Below are positions 7,682 through 15,939 of a DNA stretch of 22,461 nucleotides, in pieces. A model generated the notes under the pieces. That model saw only the letters and a list, made by a program, of their open reading frames with translations, was not told where the DNA came from and made no database searches. Every line of letters starts with the position of its first letter. The stretch's first letter is position 1. Made by a program: the position numbers and the translations under genes. The stretch is from assembly GCA_964473355.1 (NCBI GenBank), contig CAYYOS010000023.1, positions 1-22,461 on the forward strand, read 5' to 3'. The stretch comes from CAYYOS01 sp964473355 (GTDB taxonomy: Bacteria; Pseudomonadota; Gammaproteobacteria; Burkholderiales; REEB80).

Positions 7682-9421
7682 TTAGTTGGTACGTGGTTCG
7701 CCATTCGGTAGTGCAATATGGCACTGTTTAAATATGCGAGTTTTGCAGTTATAACACACGGTCGAATCCAGCTTGGGATAAATCGTACCAATGACGTTTG
7801 CTTTGGCCGGAAAAATATTTTGCTCCCCAATGCGCGACAGATAATCCCCTTTTTTTAAGAGCTTGCAGGCGGATTCTTTTACCCGATAAAAATATAGGCC
7901 CCCAGAAAGGGCAGCCCGCCGCCGTGCTTCTTGGGCTAACATCTCGGCGCCGGCAATATCGATAAAGTTAATACTAGAGGCCACGATTAACACATGCTTC
8001 TTTTGCGGGTTGTCTGCATCAACCGCAGTAAGTGCTTGTCTGACGTGATTCACCGCCCCAAAAAAAATTGAACCGTTGATACGAAGCATTTTAAGTTGGC
8101 AACATTCGGGAAATTGATCCGCACTCACGTAGTGATAGCTACCTTCGCTGGGTTCCGGCACAACTGACTTAATCACCGGCCGTGAAGTGCGATTAAGGTA
8201 AAGCATCAACGACAGCATTACGCCAATGTAAATAGCAAACTCCAATTCGACCAAGAGTGTCGCTAAAAGCGTAGTGAACAACACCCCCGTTTCCGCGGGG
8301 CTGGTGCGGATAATGGATTTAATATGACGAAAATCAATTAAACTCCAGGCCACCAGGAATAAGACTCCGGCCATCGCCGCCAAAGGAAGGTAAGCCGCAA
8401 GGGGCGCAACTAAAAACAGTATCAAAACTAAAAAGAATGCGGCAAAGACCGCCGCTAACGGCGTTCGTGCCCCCGCGCTATAATTTAAACCGCTACGGTT
8501 GAATGATCCGCTAGAGGCATACCCGGAAGTAAACCCGCCAAAAATATTCGCTAGGCCCTGACCAATAAATTCCTGGTTACTGTCTACGTACTGCTCGGAT
8601 TTGATGGCTACTGCTCTGGCTATTGAGACTGCCTCGGTTAAAGCCAGCATAGTAACAGCCAGCGCACTGGAAGCCGTGAGCTGTAACGCTTCTTTGGAAA
8701 AATCCGGCATGGATAGTGGCGGCAGGCTTTGAGGCAAGGCGCCGATGACTGGGATATGCGCCACCTGGGGACCGAATAGGCGGTTTAGAGCAATGGCGAC
8801 CAGGCTCCCAGCCACCATGGCGGCAATCATATAGGGAAATTTTGGCCAATAACGCCGTATGATCAAGCCAGCAAGAACGCTAGCCACGCCCACTGTGAGG
8901 ACATAGGGATTAAGGTTAAGGAAGTGGCTAAAAAGCGCGCTTAAAGTCTGATAAACCGAGGCGCCACGCGGGATGTCCAGACCCACAAAATTCTTAATTT
9001 GGCTGACGGCTATGAGTATCGCCGCGCCCGCCGTAAACCCCAATACCACTGTATGCGAAATAAAATTCACCAGCGCGCCCATACGGGCGAATCCCATGGC
9101 TAACTGAAATACACCCGTTAAAAAGGTGAGCGTTAACACCAGGCTAATGTAGTACGGGGAACCTGGCTCTGCGACGGTGCTTAGCGAGGCAAAAATTACA
9201 ATTGAGATGGCCGTGGTGGGTCCAGATACCAAATGCCAAGAGGAGCCAAACAATGCAGCGATGATCGTAGGCACCATCGCCGCATACAAGCCATATTCGG
9301 GCGGCAAGCCGGCAATCGTCGCAAATGCCACGCCCTGAGGTAGGACGATTGCGGCGCCGGTTAAGCCAGCGATGATGTCGGCTCGAATGGTGTTCCGGTT
9401 GACCAGATGCCACCAACGCAA
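7682..9421 (-). CDS. SulP (SLC26-type) anion transporter with STAS domain
   Basis: The 579-residue product has a multi-helix membrane part (about 15-410) that starts with the SulP signature region IIAGLTGAAIVLPQG and continues with SGPTTAIS. A cytoplasmic STAS domain (about 435-535) includes SSINFIDIAGAEML. The C-terminal tail has a Cys cluster, CYNCKTRIFKQC. The family moves sulfate, bicarbonate or other anions; the substrate here is not identifiable. The start given is a TTG. In the same frame, codons upstream of it read KLFPFL, which resembles the usual SulP N-terminus, and the frame stays open to 9586 without ATG, GTG or TTG. A CTG at 9472 with AGGA five bases before it is a possible non-standard start. 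The true start is therefore uncertain. The gene converges on the GGDEF-EAL gene, with 6 bp between them. Confidence 0.92.
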   Translation of the reverse strand: MRWWHLVNRNTIRADIIAGLTGAAIVLPQGVAFATIAGLPPEYGLYAAMVPTIIAALFGSSWHLVSGPTTAISIVIFASLSTVAEPGSPYYISLVLTLTFLTGVFQLAMGFARMGALVNFISHTVVLGFTAGAAILIAVSQIKNFVGLDIPRGASVYQTLSALFSHFLNLNPYVLTVGVASVLAGLIIRRYWPKFPYMIAAMVAGSLVAIALNRLFGPQVAHIPVIGALPQSLPPLSMPDFSKEALQLTASSALAVTMLALTEAVSIARAVAIKSEQYVDSNQEFIGQGLANIFGGFTSGYASSGSFNRSGLNYSAGARTPLAAVFAAFFLVLILFLVAPLAAYLPLAAMAGVLFLVAWSLIDFRHIKSIIRTSPAETGVLFTTLLATLLVELEFAIYIGVMLSLMLYLNRTSRPVIKSVVPEPSEGSYHYVSADQFPECCQLKMLRINGSIFFGAVNHVRQALTAVDADNPQKKHVLIVASSINFIDIAGAEMLAQEARRRAALSGGLYFYRVKESACKLLKKGDYLSRIGEQNIFPAKANVIGTIYPKLDSTVCYNCKTRIFKQCHIALPNGEPRTN

Positions 9422-9573
9422 GAAAGGAAAGAGCTTATAAAGCCAAAGGTTACAACTTAAAAACGAATTCAGAGGAGTCCTAGATTTCCATCGGTTAAAT
9501 GTCTCAAAAGACAGGTATAACGCTTCAGTAACTCGGGCTAAAGCGCGGCGGAAGGAACTAGAAAGCGCAAACT

Positions 9574-9603
9574 TTGTAAACTTAATTCAGTCTACTTTAT
9601 ATG
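9574..9603 (+). promoter_or_regulatory. Candidate promoter of the ferritin-like gene
   Basis: A TTGTAA (-35-like) at 9574-9579 and a TATATG (-10-like) at 9598-9603 are 18 bases apart. They lie about 45 bases before the start codon in a 224-bp divergent gap. The elements match the sigma-70 consensus only moderately. Confidence 0.4.
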
Positions 9604-9615
9604 CCTTAGGGCATA
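9600..9615. promoter_or_regulatory. Perfect dyad TATGCC-TTAG-GGCATA (operator or leader hairpin)
   Basis: Two perfectly complementary 6-base arms are separated by TTAG. The dyad lies across the candidate -10/transcription start, 30 bases before the ATG of the ferritin-like gene. It could be a repressor or regulator site or a small hairpin at the 5' end of the mRNA. Nothing in the sequence names a binding protein. Confidence 0.4.
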
Positions 9616-9645
9616 GACGCTATTTTAACCGATAAGGAGAGATTC

Positions 9646-10239
9646 ATGAAGAACGATCAACTTAACGCGCTGCTGTACGAAGCGCTGGAAACCGAAATGG
9701 GTGGAGTCCAAATTTATCAAACTGCAATCGAATGCGCGATTAATGAAGATCTCAAGGAGGAGTGGGAAGAATATCTGGAACAAACGCAAAACCATGAACG
9801 GATAATGCTGGAATTGATGGAAAAAATGGGTTTAGACCCAGACCTGGAAACACCGGGAAGGGAAATCGTACGTCATCTTGGCGAATCTTTAGTGGAGGCT
9901 ATGGAAATGGCCAAAAACTCCGGTAAACCTGAAGTTGCGCAATTAGTCGCAGCCGAGTGTGTCGTTCTGGCAGAAACCAAAGATCACGCAAACTGGGAAC
10001 TCATCGGTATGTGTGCGGAAAAACTTAAAGGCCCACAAGGCAAGGCATTAAAAGAAGCCCACGAGGAAGTGGAGGATGAGGAAGATGAGCATCTCTATCA
10101 CACCAAAGGATGGGCTCGGGAGCTGTGGATAGATTCGCTGGGCATGCCCGCCGTGTTGCCGCCACCCGAGGAAGAAAAAGACGTAAAAACCGCTATTGGG
10201 GCTGCTCGCGCTGAGCAATCGCGTAAAGACATGCTTTAA
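9646..10239 (+). CDS. Ferritin-like (rubrerythrin-type helical) protein
   Basis: This 197-residue, strongly acidic, helix-rich protein belongs to the ferritin-like superfamily judging by its residue pattern. Candidate metal ligands are Glu17 in ETEMGGVQIY, His50/Glu51 in QTQNHE, Glu104 or Glu110 in AAECVVLAE, and Glu146/His149 in EDEHLYH. The spacing matches a four-helix di-metal bundle, although the first pair is TxxH and not the classical ExxH. There is no rubredoxin Cys4 site. The tail from about 165 is Pro/Glu-rich and probably disordered. The start is well supported by AAGGAGA five bases before the ATG. The gene stands alone, with its own candidate promoter and a strong terminator. A role in iron binding or oxidative stress is likely for the fold but is not shown. 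The exact subfamily is unrecognised. Confidence 0.75.
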   Translation: MKNDQLNALLYEALETEMGGVQIYQTAIECAINEDLKEEWEEYLEQTQNHERIMLELMEKMGLDPDLETPGREIVRHLGESLVEAMEMAKNSGKPEVAQLVAAECVVLAETKDHANWELIGMCAEKLKGPQGKALKEAHEEVEDEEDEHLYHTKGWARELWIDSLGMPAVLPPPEEEKDVKTAIGAARAEQSRKDML

Positions 10240-10248
10240 GCGCATGCC

Positions 10249-10294
10249 AACAAACACCTCGAAAGCCGACGGCTAAAGAGGTGTTTGTTTTCTT
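10249..10294 (+). terminator. Rho-independent terminator after the ferritin-like gene
   Basis: Arms AACAAACACCTC (10249-10260) and GAGGTGTTTGTT (10278-10289) pair perfectly over 12 bases. The 17-base loop can itself form AGCC/GGCT. A T-rich run (TTTGTTTTCTTT) follows. The structure begins 10 bases after the stop codon. Confidence 0.85.
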
Positions 10295-10312
10295 TAGCTT
10301 TGGGTATTCGCA

Positions 10313-10332
10313 TAGCGTGAGCGTTCGCGCTA
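10313..10332. repeat. Near-perfect 20-base inverted repeat upstream of purU
   Basis: The sequence reads TAGCGTGAGC/GTTCGCGCTA. The arms pair with two G-T wobbles, giving about 8 stem pairs around a 4-base loop. It lies 56 bases before the purU start. No T-run follows, so it is not a normal terminator. It could be a leader hairpin, an operator or chance. Confidence 0.35.
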
Positions 10333-10388
10333 GCTGAATCCGCCAGCTCGCCCGCGTGGTAAACTTTTTTGTTTTCAGCGGCGCGCCT

Positions 10389-11249
10389 ATGAGTTCCATT
10401 ATTTTTCTAATTCAATGCAAAGACCAAAAGGGCCTGGTAGCGGGAATTACGAGCTTTTTTTCGGTTCGCGGGTTCAATATTCTGCATTGCCAGCAGTACA
10501 CCGACCTTTCTCAATGTAAGTTTTATATGCGACTGAAACTCGCCATTCATGAGGGCGCGCCACCAAAAGCAACATTGCTTGCTGAGTTTAACAACATGGC
10601 CAGAGATTTTGCTTTAACTTGGTCGGTTCAATACACCGAGCAGATTCCCCGGGTAGCGATTCTAGTAAGCCGGGAATCCCACTGTTTATATGATTTATTG
10701 CTCAGGAAACAGGAAGGTGAAATTCGCTGCGAGTTCCCGATTATTATTAGCAATCATCAAGACCTAGCCTCGGTTGCGGAAAAATTTTCCATTCCTTTTT
10801 TGCACCTCCCTGTCACCAAGGACAAGAAGTCTCAGCAAGAAAATCAGCTGATCACGGAATTAAGGCTGCAGGAAATAGACCTGATTGTGTTAGCGCGATA
10901 TATGCAGATTCTTTCCCCCGGTTTTATTCGCGAATTCAATCAGAAAATTATCAACATTCACCACGCTTTTTTACCGGCTTTCCAAGGGGCGAATCCCTAT
11001 GGTCAAGCCTATGAGCAGGGCGTAAAAATGATAGGTGCAACGGCTCATTATGCGACGGCTGAGCTCGACGCCGGTCCTATCATTGAGCAGGACGTAGAGC
11101 GCGTCAGCCATGAAGATGCGCCCGAAATGTTGCGCGCCATGGGTAGAGATATCGAACGTATTGTCTTGGCCCGGGCAGTGCGCGCTCATCTTGAGTCACG
11201 CATTATGGTTTCCGGCAAAAGAACGATTGTCTTTTCCGCGGGCGTGTAG
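10389..11249 (+). CDS. purU: Formyltetrahydrofolate deformylase
   Basis: The product has 286 residues from the ATG at 10389, the usual PurU length. An upstream in-frame GTG at 10356 would add 11 non-family residues. An N-terminal ACT domain (about 1-85; CKDQKGLVAGITSFF) precedes a formyltransferase-type catalytic domain. The catalytic residues are Asn189 and His191 in NIHHAFLPAF, and Asp227 in ELDAGPII. The 38-residue spacing between Asn and Asp equals that in the related GART enzyme. The reaction hydrolyses 10-formyltetrahydrofolate to formate and tetrahydrofolate, balancing one-carbon pools and feeding formate to purine synthesis. No clear Shine-Dalgarno sequence is visible. The gene stands alone and converges on mfd, with 16 bp between the stops. 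Confidence 0.96.
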   Translation: MSSIIFLIQCKDQKGLVAGITSFFSVRGFNILHCQQYTDLSQCKFYMRLKLAIHEGAPPKATLLAEFNNMARDFALTWSVQYTEQIPRVAILVSRESHCLYDLLLRKQEGEIRCEFPIIISNHQDLASVAEKFSIPFLHLPVTKDKKSQQENQLITELRLQEIDLIVLARYMQILSPGFIREFNQKIINIHHAFLPAFQGANPYGQAYEQGVKMIGATAHYATAELDAGPIIEQDVERVSHEDAPEMLRAMGRDIERIVLARAVRAHLESRIMVSGKRTIVFSAGV

Positions 11250-11265
11250 CGACACGGTCAACGCA

Positions 11266-14200
11266 CTAACTGACAAGCTTATCTAATACCAGCTGGATTT
11301 GGCGTATGCGTTGTTCGGCATCGGGTGTCTTCACTAAGACCTTTAACTTATCCGGGCCATGCAGCTTATAGTTGGTCTGACGCTGGATTAAATCGATAAT
11401 CTTGCCCGCCTCTATCGGTGGGTTAGGGATAAACTGAAAATGAATCGCTTCGCTATTGGCGTCGATCTTAGCTATGCCTAGCGGCTTGGCGCTAATCCGT
11501 AAGTGGTGAGTTTCCAGCAATACTTTCGCCGGTGGCGGCAACAGGCCAAAGCGATCGATGAGCTCTTCGTGCAAGGCATCCAATTCTTCGCTACGGGTGC
11601 AATTAGCCATGCGTTTGTAAATGACTAAACGCTCGTGCACGTCGGCGCAGTAGTGCTCCGGTAACAGCGCCGGTACATGTAAATTGATTTCGGTGGTCAC
11701 TGCAAGCGGCATCTCAATATTGACGTCTTTGCCCTCCTTAAGCGCAGCAACGGCACCCGCTAACATTTCCGAATAAAGATTAAATCCGATTTCATGCATT
11801 TCACCACTTTGCGATTCGCCTAATATTTCGCCGGCACCGCGAATTTCTAAATCCTGCATGGCAAGCTGAAACCCCGCGCCCAAATCTTCTAACATTTGTA
11901 TCGCCTCCAAGCGCTGGCTGGCTTGCTTGGTTAAGGATTCGTGCGAAGATATTAAAAGGTAAGCGTAGGCTTGATGATGAGATCGACCGACTCGGCCACG
12001 CAACTGGTGGAGTTGCGCTAAGCCGAATTTATCCGCGCGATTGATGAGTATGGTGTTCGCGCTAGGGACGTCAATCCCGGTTTCAATAATGGTCGTGCAA
12101 AGTAGCATATTGAAACGCTGATGATAAAAATCCCGCATGACATTTTCCAGCTCCTGTTCGCGCATTTGGCCATGCGCAATATTAATGCGGGCTTCGGGCA
12201 ACAATTTTTCCAGCTTTTCGAGCATATTGTGTATGGTGGCAACTTCATTATGTAAAAAATAGATTTGCCCGCCGCGCTTTAGCTCGCGCAGCACTGCTTC
12301 ACGAATAATGCCCTCGCTGTAGGGGTTTACGAAGGTCTTAATGGAAAGACGGCGTTGCGGCGCGGTAGCAATAATAGAAAAATCTCGCAGGCCTTCCAGG
12401 CTCATCGACAAGGTCCGCGGGATGGGGGTGGCGGTCAAAGTTAAAACATCTACTTCGGCGCGTAAGGCTTTGAGCTGCTCTTTCTGGCGCACGCCAAAAC
12501 GATGTTCTTCATCAATGACAACCAGCCCAAGATTTTTAAACTTCACGTCCTTTTGAATTAAGCGGTGGGTGCCAATAACAATATCTACTTTGCCTTCGGC
12601 CAGTTCCTTTAAGGTTAAAAGTTGCTCTTTGCCGGAACGAAAGCGCGAGAGCTCGGCAATCTTAAACGGCCACTCGGCAAAACGGTCGGAAAAATTTAAA
12701 AAATGCTGTTCCGCAAGCAGCGTTGTCGGCACCAATACTACTGCTTGCTTGCCATCCGCTACCGCTAAGAAAATGGCACGAAGCGCAACCTCGGTTTTGC
12801 CGAAGCCAACGTCACCGCAAATTAACCTATCCATAGGTCGACCGGTGCGCATGTCCTCCATGACCGCGTTAATTGCCGCCGCCTGATCCGGAGTTTCCTC
12901 AAAGGAGAAATTGGCGGCAAACTTCTCATATTCCTGCTCGCGGATGTTAAAGGCGTGGCCTTTACGCTTGGCGCGTTGCGCGTAAAGATTCAATAACTCC
13001 GCCGCAGTGTCTCGTACTGCTTTAATGGCGCGGGATTTGGCCTTCTCCCATTGGCTACTGCCCAAGGTATGCAAGGGTGCGGCATCTCCGGCAGCCCCAC
13101 TATAACGGCTGATCACATACAGCTGAGCCACGGGTACGTACAGCTTATCGCCTTGATGGTATTCCAGTTGCAGAAACTCAGTAGGGCCTTCCCCTAAATC
13201 AAGGTTACATAAACCCAAATAACGGCCGATGCCATGCTGCTCATGTACCACAGCATCACCAATGCGCACTTCGCTCAAATCCCGGAGTATTCCTTCAGTA
13301 CTTGGCCGACGGCTATCGCGCACACGTTTTTGTCGCACCTGTGAGCGATATAACTCGGTTTCGGTAATAACGGCAAAATTTTCGACGGCGGCAATAAACC
13401 CATGGCTCACGCTGCCTACGCCCAGCATGAACGGCTCATGGCTGGCCATAAACTCGGCGAAAGTGTCGCAGGGCTTGGGGAATAAGCCGTGTTCGGCAAA
13501 TAGCCGCGCCATGGTTTCGCGTCGACCCAAGCTTTCGGCGACGATTAAGCATCGACCGGCGTAGGTATCACGAAACTTTTTTAGAAGCAGCAGCGGGTCT
13601 TCTGATCGTCCATCTATTTGCAACGCCGGTAAAGGGTGAGTGAGCGGATCGGGGATATCTGCAGGAGGGGCCAGCAATTCAACCCGCGCGAACGCTTTGA
13701 GCGCTGCGAAAAATTTGTCTACGCTAAGGAAAAGCTTGGCGGGGGCTAATAACGGACGCTCGTAATCACCGCGTAATAAGCGGTAACGCGATTCCGTATC
13801 CTGCCAAAATGTCTCGACGGCTTTGCCAATGTCATGATAAAGACATAACGTAGCATGAGTAGGTAGATAATCAAAAATAGTCGCCGTATGTTCGAAAAAT
13901 AGGGGCAAGTAATATTCGGCGCCCGCAGGAATAAAACCGCTGCCGACTTCTTTATAGAAACGACTCTTAGAGGGATCTCCTTCAAACAGCAGACGAAAAT
14001 TTTGCCGGAATAATACGCGCGCTGCGTCGTCGGTGGGGAATTCACGCGCTGGCAGCAAGCGTACCTCTGGCACGGGAAAAATACTGCGTTGGGTATCGAC
14101 GTCAAAAGCACGGATAGATTCAATCTCATCATCCAGAAGATCCAGCCGATACGGCAGCGTACTACCCATAGGAAAGAGGTCAATTAAACCACCGCGGATA

Positions 14201-14676
14201 CTAAATTCACCGGGGGCCAGCACTTGGGATACGTTCGTATAACCCGCTAAAATAAACTGGGCACGTAACGCCTCTAACTTGAGTTTTGCGCCTTGCTTTA
14301 AAAAAAACGTGTAGGCGGCAAGAAAGGCTGGAGGGGGCAGCGGGTACAGGGCGGTGGTAGCTGCAATTACTAGTACGTCGAGTCGATCTTGCGTTAGCGT
14401 ATAAAGCGTTGCCAGCCGCTCTGATATCAGGTCTTGATGTGGAGAAAATTGATCGTAAGGCAGCGTTTCCCAATCGGGAAAGAAATGTACGACGAGCGCG
14501 GGGTTAAAATATTTGATCTCCTCGACCAAGCGCTCACTATCAAACGCGGTCTCGGCAATGATAACCAGCGGTTTGCTAATTGTGGCGAACTCAGCAAGCG
14601 CAAGGGCGTCGGCTGAGCCGTGCACAGCGGGGAGTTGCGACTTTAATCCGGGAGCGGGGCGTGAACCGGCGAGCAT
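11266..14676 (-). CDS. mfd: Transcription-repair coupling factor Mfd
   Basis: The product is 1136 residues from the ATG at 14676, close to the 1148 of E. coli Mfd. The order is a UvrB-like N-terminal module, an RNA-polymerase-interacting region starting near VVHEQHGIGRYLGL, then a RecG-type DNA translocase. The Walker A is GDVGFGKTE with Lys627. The Walker B DEEH is at 722-725, and TATPIPRT follows. The C-terminal TRCF domain includes YKRMANC and DRFG. The protein removes stalled RNA polymerase at lesions and recruits UvrA. An in-frame TTG at 14685 has AGG six bases upstream and would add three residues. I prefer the ATG because the extended -10 predicts transcription from about 14690. The neighbour ispDF is divergent. 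Confidence 0.97.
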   Translation of the reverse strand: MLAGSRPAPGLKSQLPAVHGSADALALAEFATISKPLVIIAETAFDSERLVEEIKYFNPALVVHFFPDWETLPYDQFSPHQDLISERLATLYTLTQDRLDVLVIAATTALYPLPPPAFLAAYTFFLKQGAKLKLEALRAQFILAGYTNVSQVLAPGEFSIRGGLIDLFPMGSTLPYRLDLLDDEIESIRAFDVDTQRSIFPVPEVRLLPAREFPTDDAARVLFRQNFRLLFEGDPSKSRFYKEVGSGFIPAGAEYYLPLFFEHTATIFDYLPTHATLCLYHDIGKAVETFWQDTESRYRLLRGDYERPLLAPAKLFLSVDKFFAALKAFARVELLAPPADIPDPLTHPLPALQIDGRSEDPLLLLKKFRDTYAGRCLIVAESLGRRETMARLFAEHGLFPKPCDTFAEFMASHEPFMLGVGSVSHGFIAAVENFAVITETELYRSQVRQKRVRDSRRPSTEGILRDLSEVRIGDAVVHEQHGIGRYLGLCNLDLGEGPTEFLQLEYHQGDKLYVPVAQLYVISRYSGAAGDAAPLHTLGSSQWEKAKSRAIKAVRDTAAELLNLYAQRAKRKGHAFNIREQEYEKFAANFSFEETPDQAAAINAVMEDMRTGRPMDRLICGDVGFGKTEVALRAIFLAVADGKQAVVLVPTTLLAEQHFLNFSDRFAEWPFKIAELSRFRSGKEQLLTLKELAEGKVDIVIGTHRLIQKDVKFKNLGLVVIDEEHRFGVRQKEQLKALRAEVDVLTLTATPIPRTLSMSLEGLRDFSIIATAPQRRLSIKTFVNPYSEGIIREAVLRELKRGGQIYFLHNEVATIHNMLEKLEKLLPEARINIAHGQMREQELENVMRDFYHQRFNMLLCTTIIETGIDVPSANTILINRADKFGLAQLHQLRGRVGRSHHQAYAYLLISSHESLTKQASQRLEAIQMLEDLGAGFQLAMQDLEIRGAGEILGESQSGEMHEIGFNLYSEMLAGAVAALKEGKDVNIEMPLAVTTEINLHVPALLPEHYCADVHERLVIYKRMANCTRSEELDALHEELIDRFGLLPPPAKVLLETHHLRISAKPLGIAKIDANSEAIHFQFIPNPPIEAGKIIDLIQRQTNYKLHGPDKLKVLVKTPDAEQRIRQIQLVLDKLVS

Positions 14677-14697
14677 GAAATTCAATTAAAGCCTGCT

Positions 14698-14706
14698 ATT
14701 ATAACA
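14698..14706 (-). promoter_or_regulatory. Extended -10 promoter of mfd
   Basis: On the - strand the sequence is TGTTATAAT, a perfect extended -10 (TG-N-TATAAT). No good -35 is found 17-18 bases upstream, which fits an extended -10 promoter. The predicted transcript starts near 14690, only about 14 bases before the mfd ATG. Confidence 0.6.
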
Positions 14707-14735
14707 CTTGCGACGCGCGCGATTTAGCTTCGTGC

Positions 14736-14763
14736 TTGCGAAGATCGCCGGAGTACCTATAAG
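14736..14763 (+). promoter_or_regulatory. Candidate sigma-70 promoter of ispDF-thpR
   Basis: TTGCGA at 14736-14741 and TATAAG at 14758-14763 are 16 bases apart. The predicted start near 14770 leaves a leader of about 15 bases before the ATG at 14785. A small stem, CTTCG/CGAAG with a 6-base loop (14728-14743), overlaps the -35. Confidence 0.5.
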
Positions 14764-14784
14764 CGCGCTTTGCGCTCAAAAAAT

Positions 14785-15939
14785 ATGCCTAACTATTATG
14801 TTTTAATACCTGCGGGGGGTAGCGGAGCGCGCATGGCTAGTGGCGTGCCCAAGCAATATATTCCCCTTAATGGCCTACCCCTACTTAGTTACGCCTTAAA
14901 CTTATTTAGTGATTTCGAAAAAATAGCACACGTCTTTGTCGTTGTCGCACCGGATGACGTCGCATGGAAAAACCTACCGCGGTTGTCTAAGGTTAGTTTT
15001 TTACCTTGCGGGGGAAACACTCGAGGGCAATCGGTGGCCAACGGCTTGGCTGCAATGGGCACTAAGGTATCGGGTGATGACTGGGTTCTTGTACACGATG
15101 CTGCGCGCCCCTGCTTAAAGTTAGTTGATCTGCAACGACTTATTAACGAGCTTGGGGAAGATCCCGTTGGCGGTCTGCTTGCCGTTCCTATCGCAGATAC
15201 GCTTAAGCGTAGCGATGCACAGGCGCGCGTGGTAACAACCGAAGCCCGGAAGAATTTATGGGCCGCGCAAACCCCGCAAATGTTTCGCTTCGGACTTTTG
15301 CAGGCGGCATTGAAGGCGAGCGAAAGTATGGTCACCGACGAGGCGCAGGCTGTAGAATGTCTAGGACATGCGCCTAAGCTCATCGCGGGTGATCCCAGTA
15401 ATATTAAGATTACCTTCCCGGCTGATTTAGCGCTGGCGCAAACTATACTTTCCAATATGCCTACTACAAAATTAAGAATTGGCCAAGGCTTTGATGTGCA
15501 TGCTTTAGCAGAAAATCGCCGATGTATTATCGGGGGCGTTGATATTCCGTTTCATTTAGGGTTGTTGGGCCATTCCGACGCTGACGTGCTGCTGCACGCT
15601 ATTTGCGATTCCTTACTGGGAGCGGCGGGTTTAGGAGATATCGGCCAGCATTTTCCAGACACCGATGCTCAATATAAAAATATCAACAGCCGCGCGCTAC
15701 TTGTCGCTGTCGGCGAGTTACTCGCGGCAAATTCCCGTGCCGTCATCAACATAGACGCGACTATTATCGCGCAAGCACCGAAAATCGCACCGCACATCCC
15801 GGACATGATAGATAACATCGCGGCAGATCTAAAACTTCAACCTTCGCAGATCAGTATTAAAGCGACCACCACCGAATTTTTAGGCTTTACCGGTCGCGGG
15901 GAAGGCATTGCGGCCAGCGCGATCTCCCTTATTGCATGA
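14785..15939 (+). CDS. ispDF: Bifunctional IspD-IspF fusion of the MEP isoprenoid pathway
   Basis: One uninterrupted 384-residue ORF carries two enzymes. IspD (about 1-224; PAGGSGARM, VPKQY, HDAARPC, TDEAQAVE) transfers CMP from CTP to methylerythritol 4-phosphate. IspF (about 225-384) makes the cyclic diphosphate. Its metal ligands are Asp237 and His239 in GFDVHAL, and His271 in DADVLLHAI; the 34-residue spacing from Asp237 to His271 equals that in E. coli IspF. The late motif TEFLGFTGRGEGIAA is present. The linker is almost absent, because the Met225 codon at 15457 is where a separate IspF would start. I chose the ATG at 14785 because a TTG at 14770 would coincide with the predicted transcription start. 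The stop overlaps thpR by ATGA. Confidence 0.95.
   Translation: MPNYYVLIPAGGSGARMASGVPKQYIPLNGLPLLSYALNLFSDFEKIAHVFVVVAPDDVAWKNLPRLSKVSFLPCGGNTRGQSVANGLAAMGTKVSGDDWVLVHDAARPCLKLVDLQRLINELGEDPVGGLLAVPIADTLKRSDAQARVVTTEARKNLWAAQTPQMFRFGLLQAALKASESMVTDEAQAVECLGHAPKLIAGDPSNIKITFPADLALAQTILSNMPTTKLRIGQGFDVHALAENRRCIIGGVDIPFHLGLLGHSDADVLLHAICDSLLGAAGLGDIGQHFPDTDAQYKNINSRALLVAVGELLAANSRAVINIDATIIAQAPKIAPHIPDMIDNIAADLKLQPSQISIKATTTEFLGFTGRGEGIAASAISLIA

Noticed and set aside
14728..14743. Small stem CTTCG/CGAAG as a terminator or operator between mfd and ispDF
   Set aside because: Only five base pairs, no T-run, and it overlaps a plausible -35; too weak to call as a separate element.
14889..15455. 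- strand open frame of 188 codons opposite ispD
   Set aside because: It is a shadow of the conserved IspD coding frame; there is no ribosome binding site and the composition is unusual.
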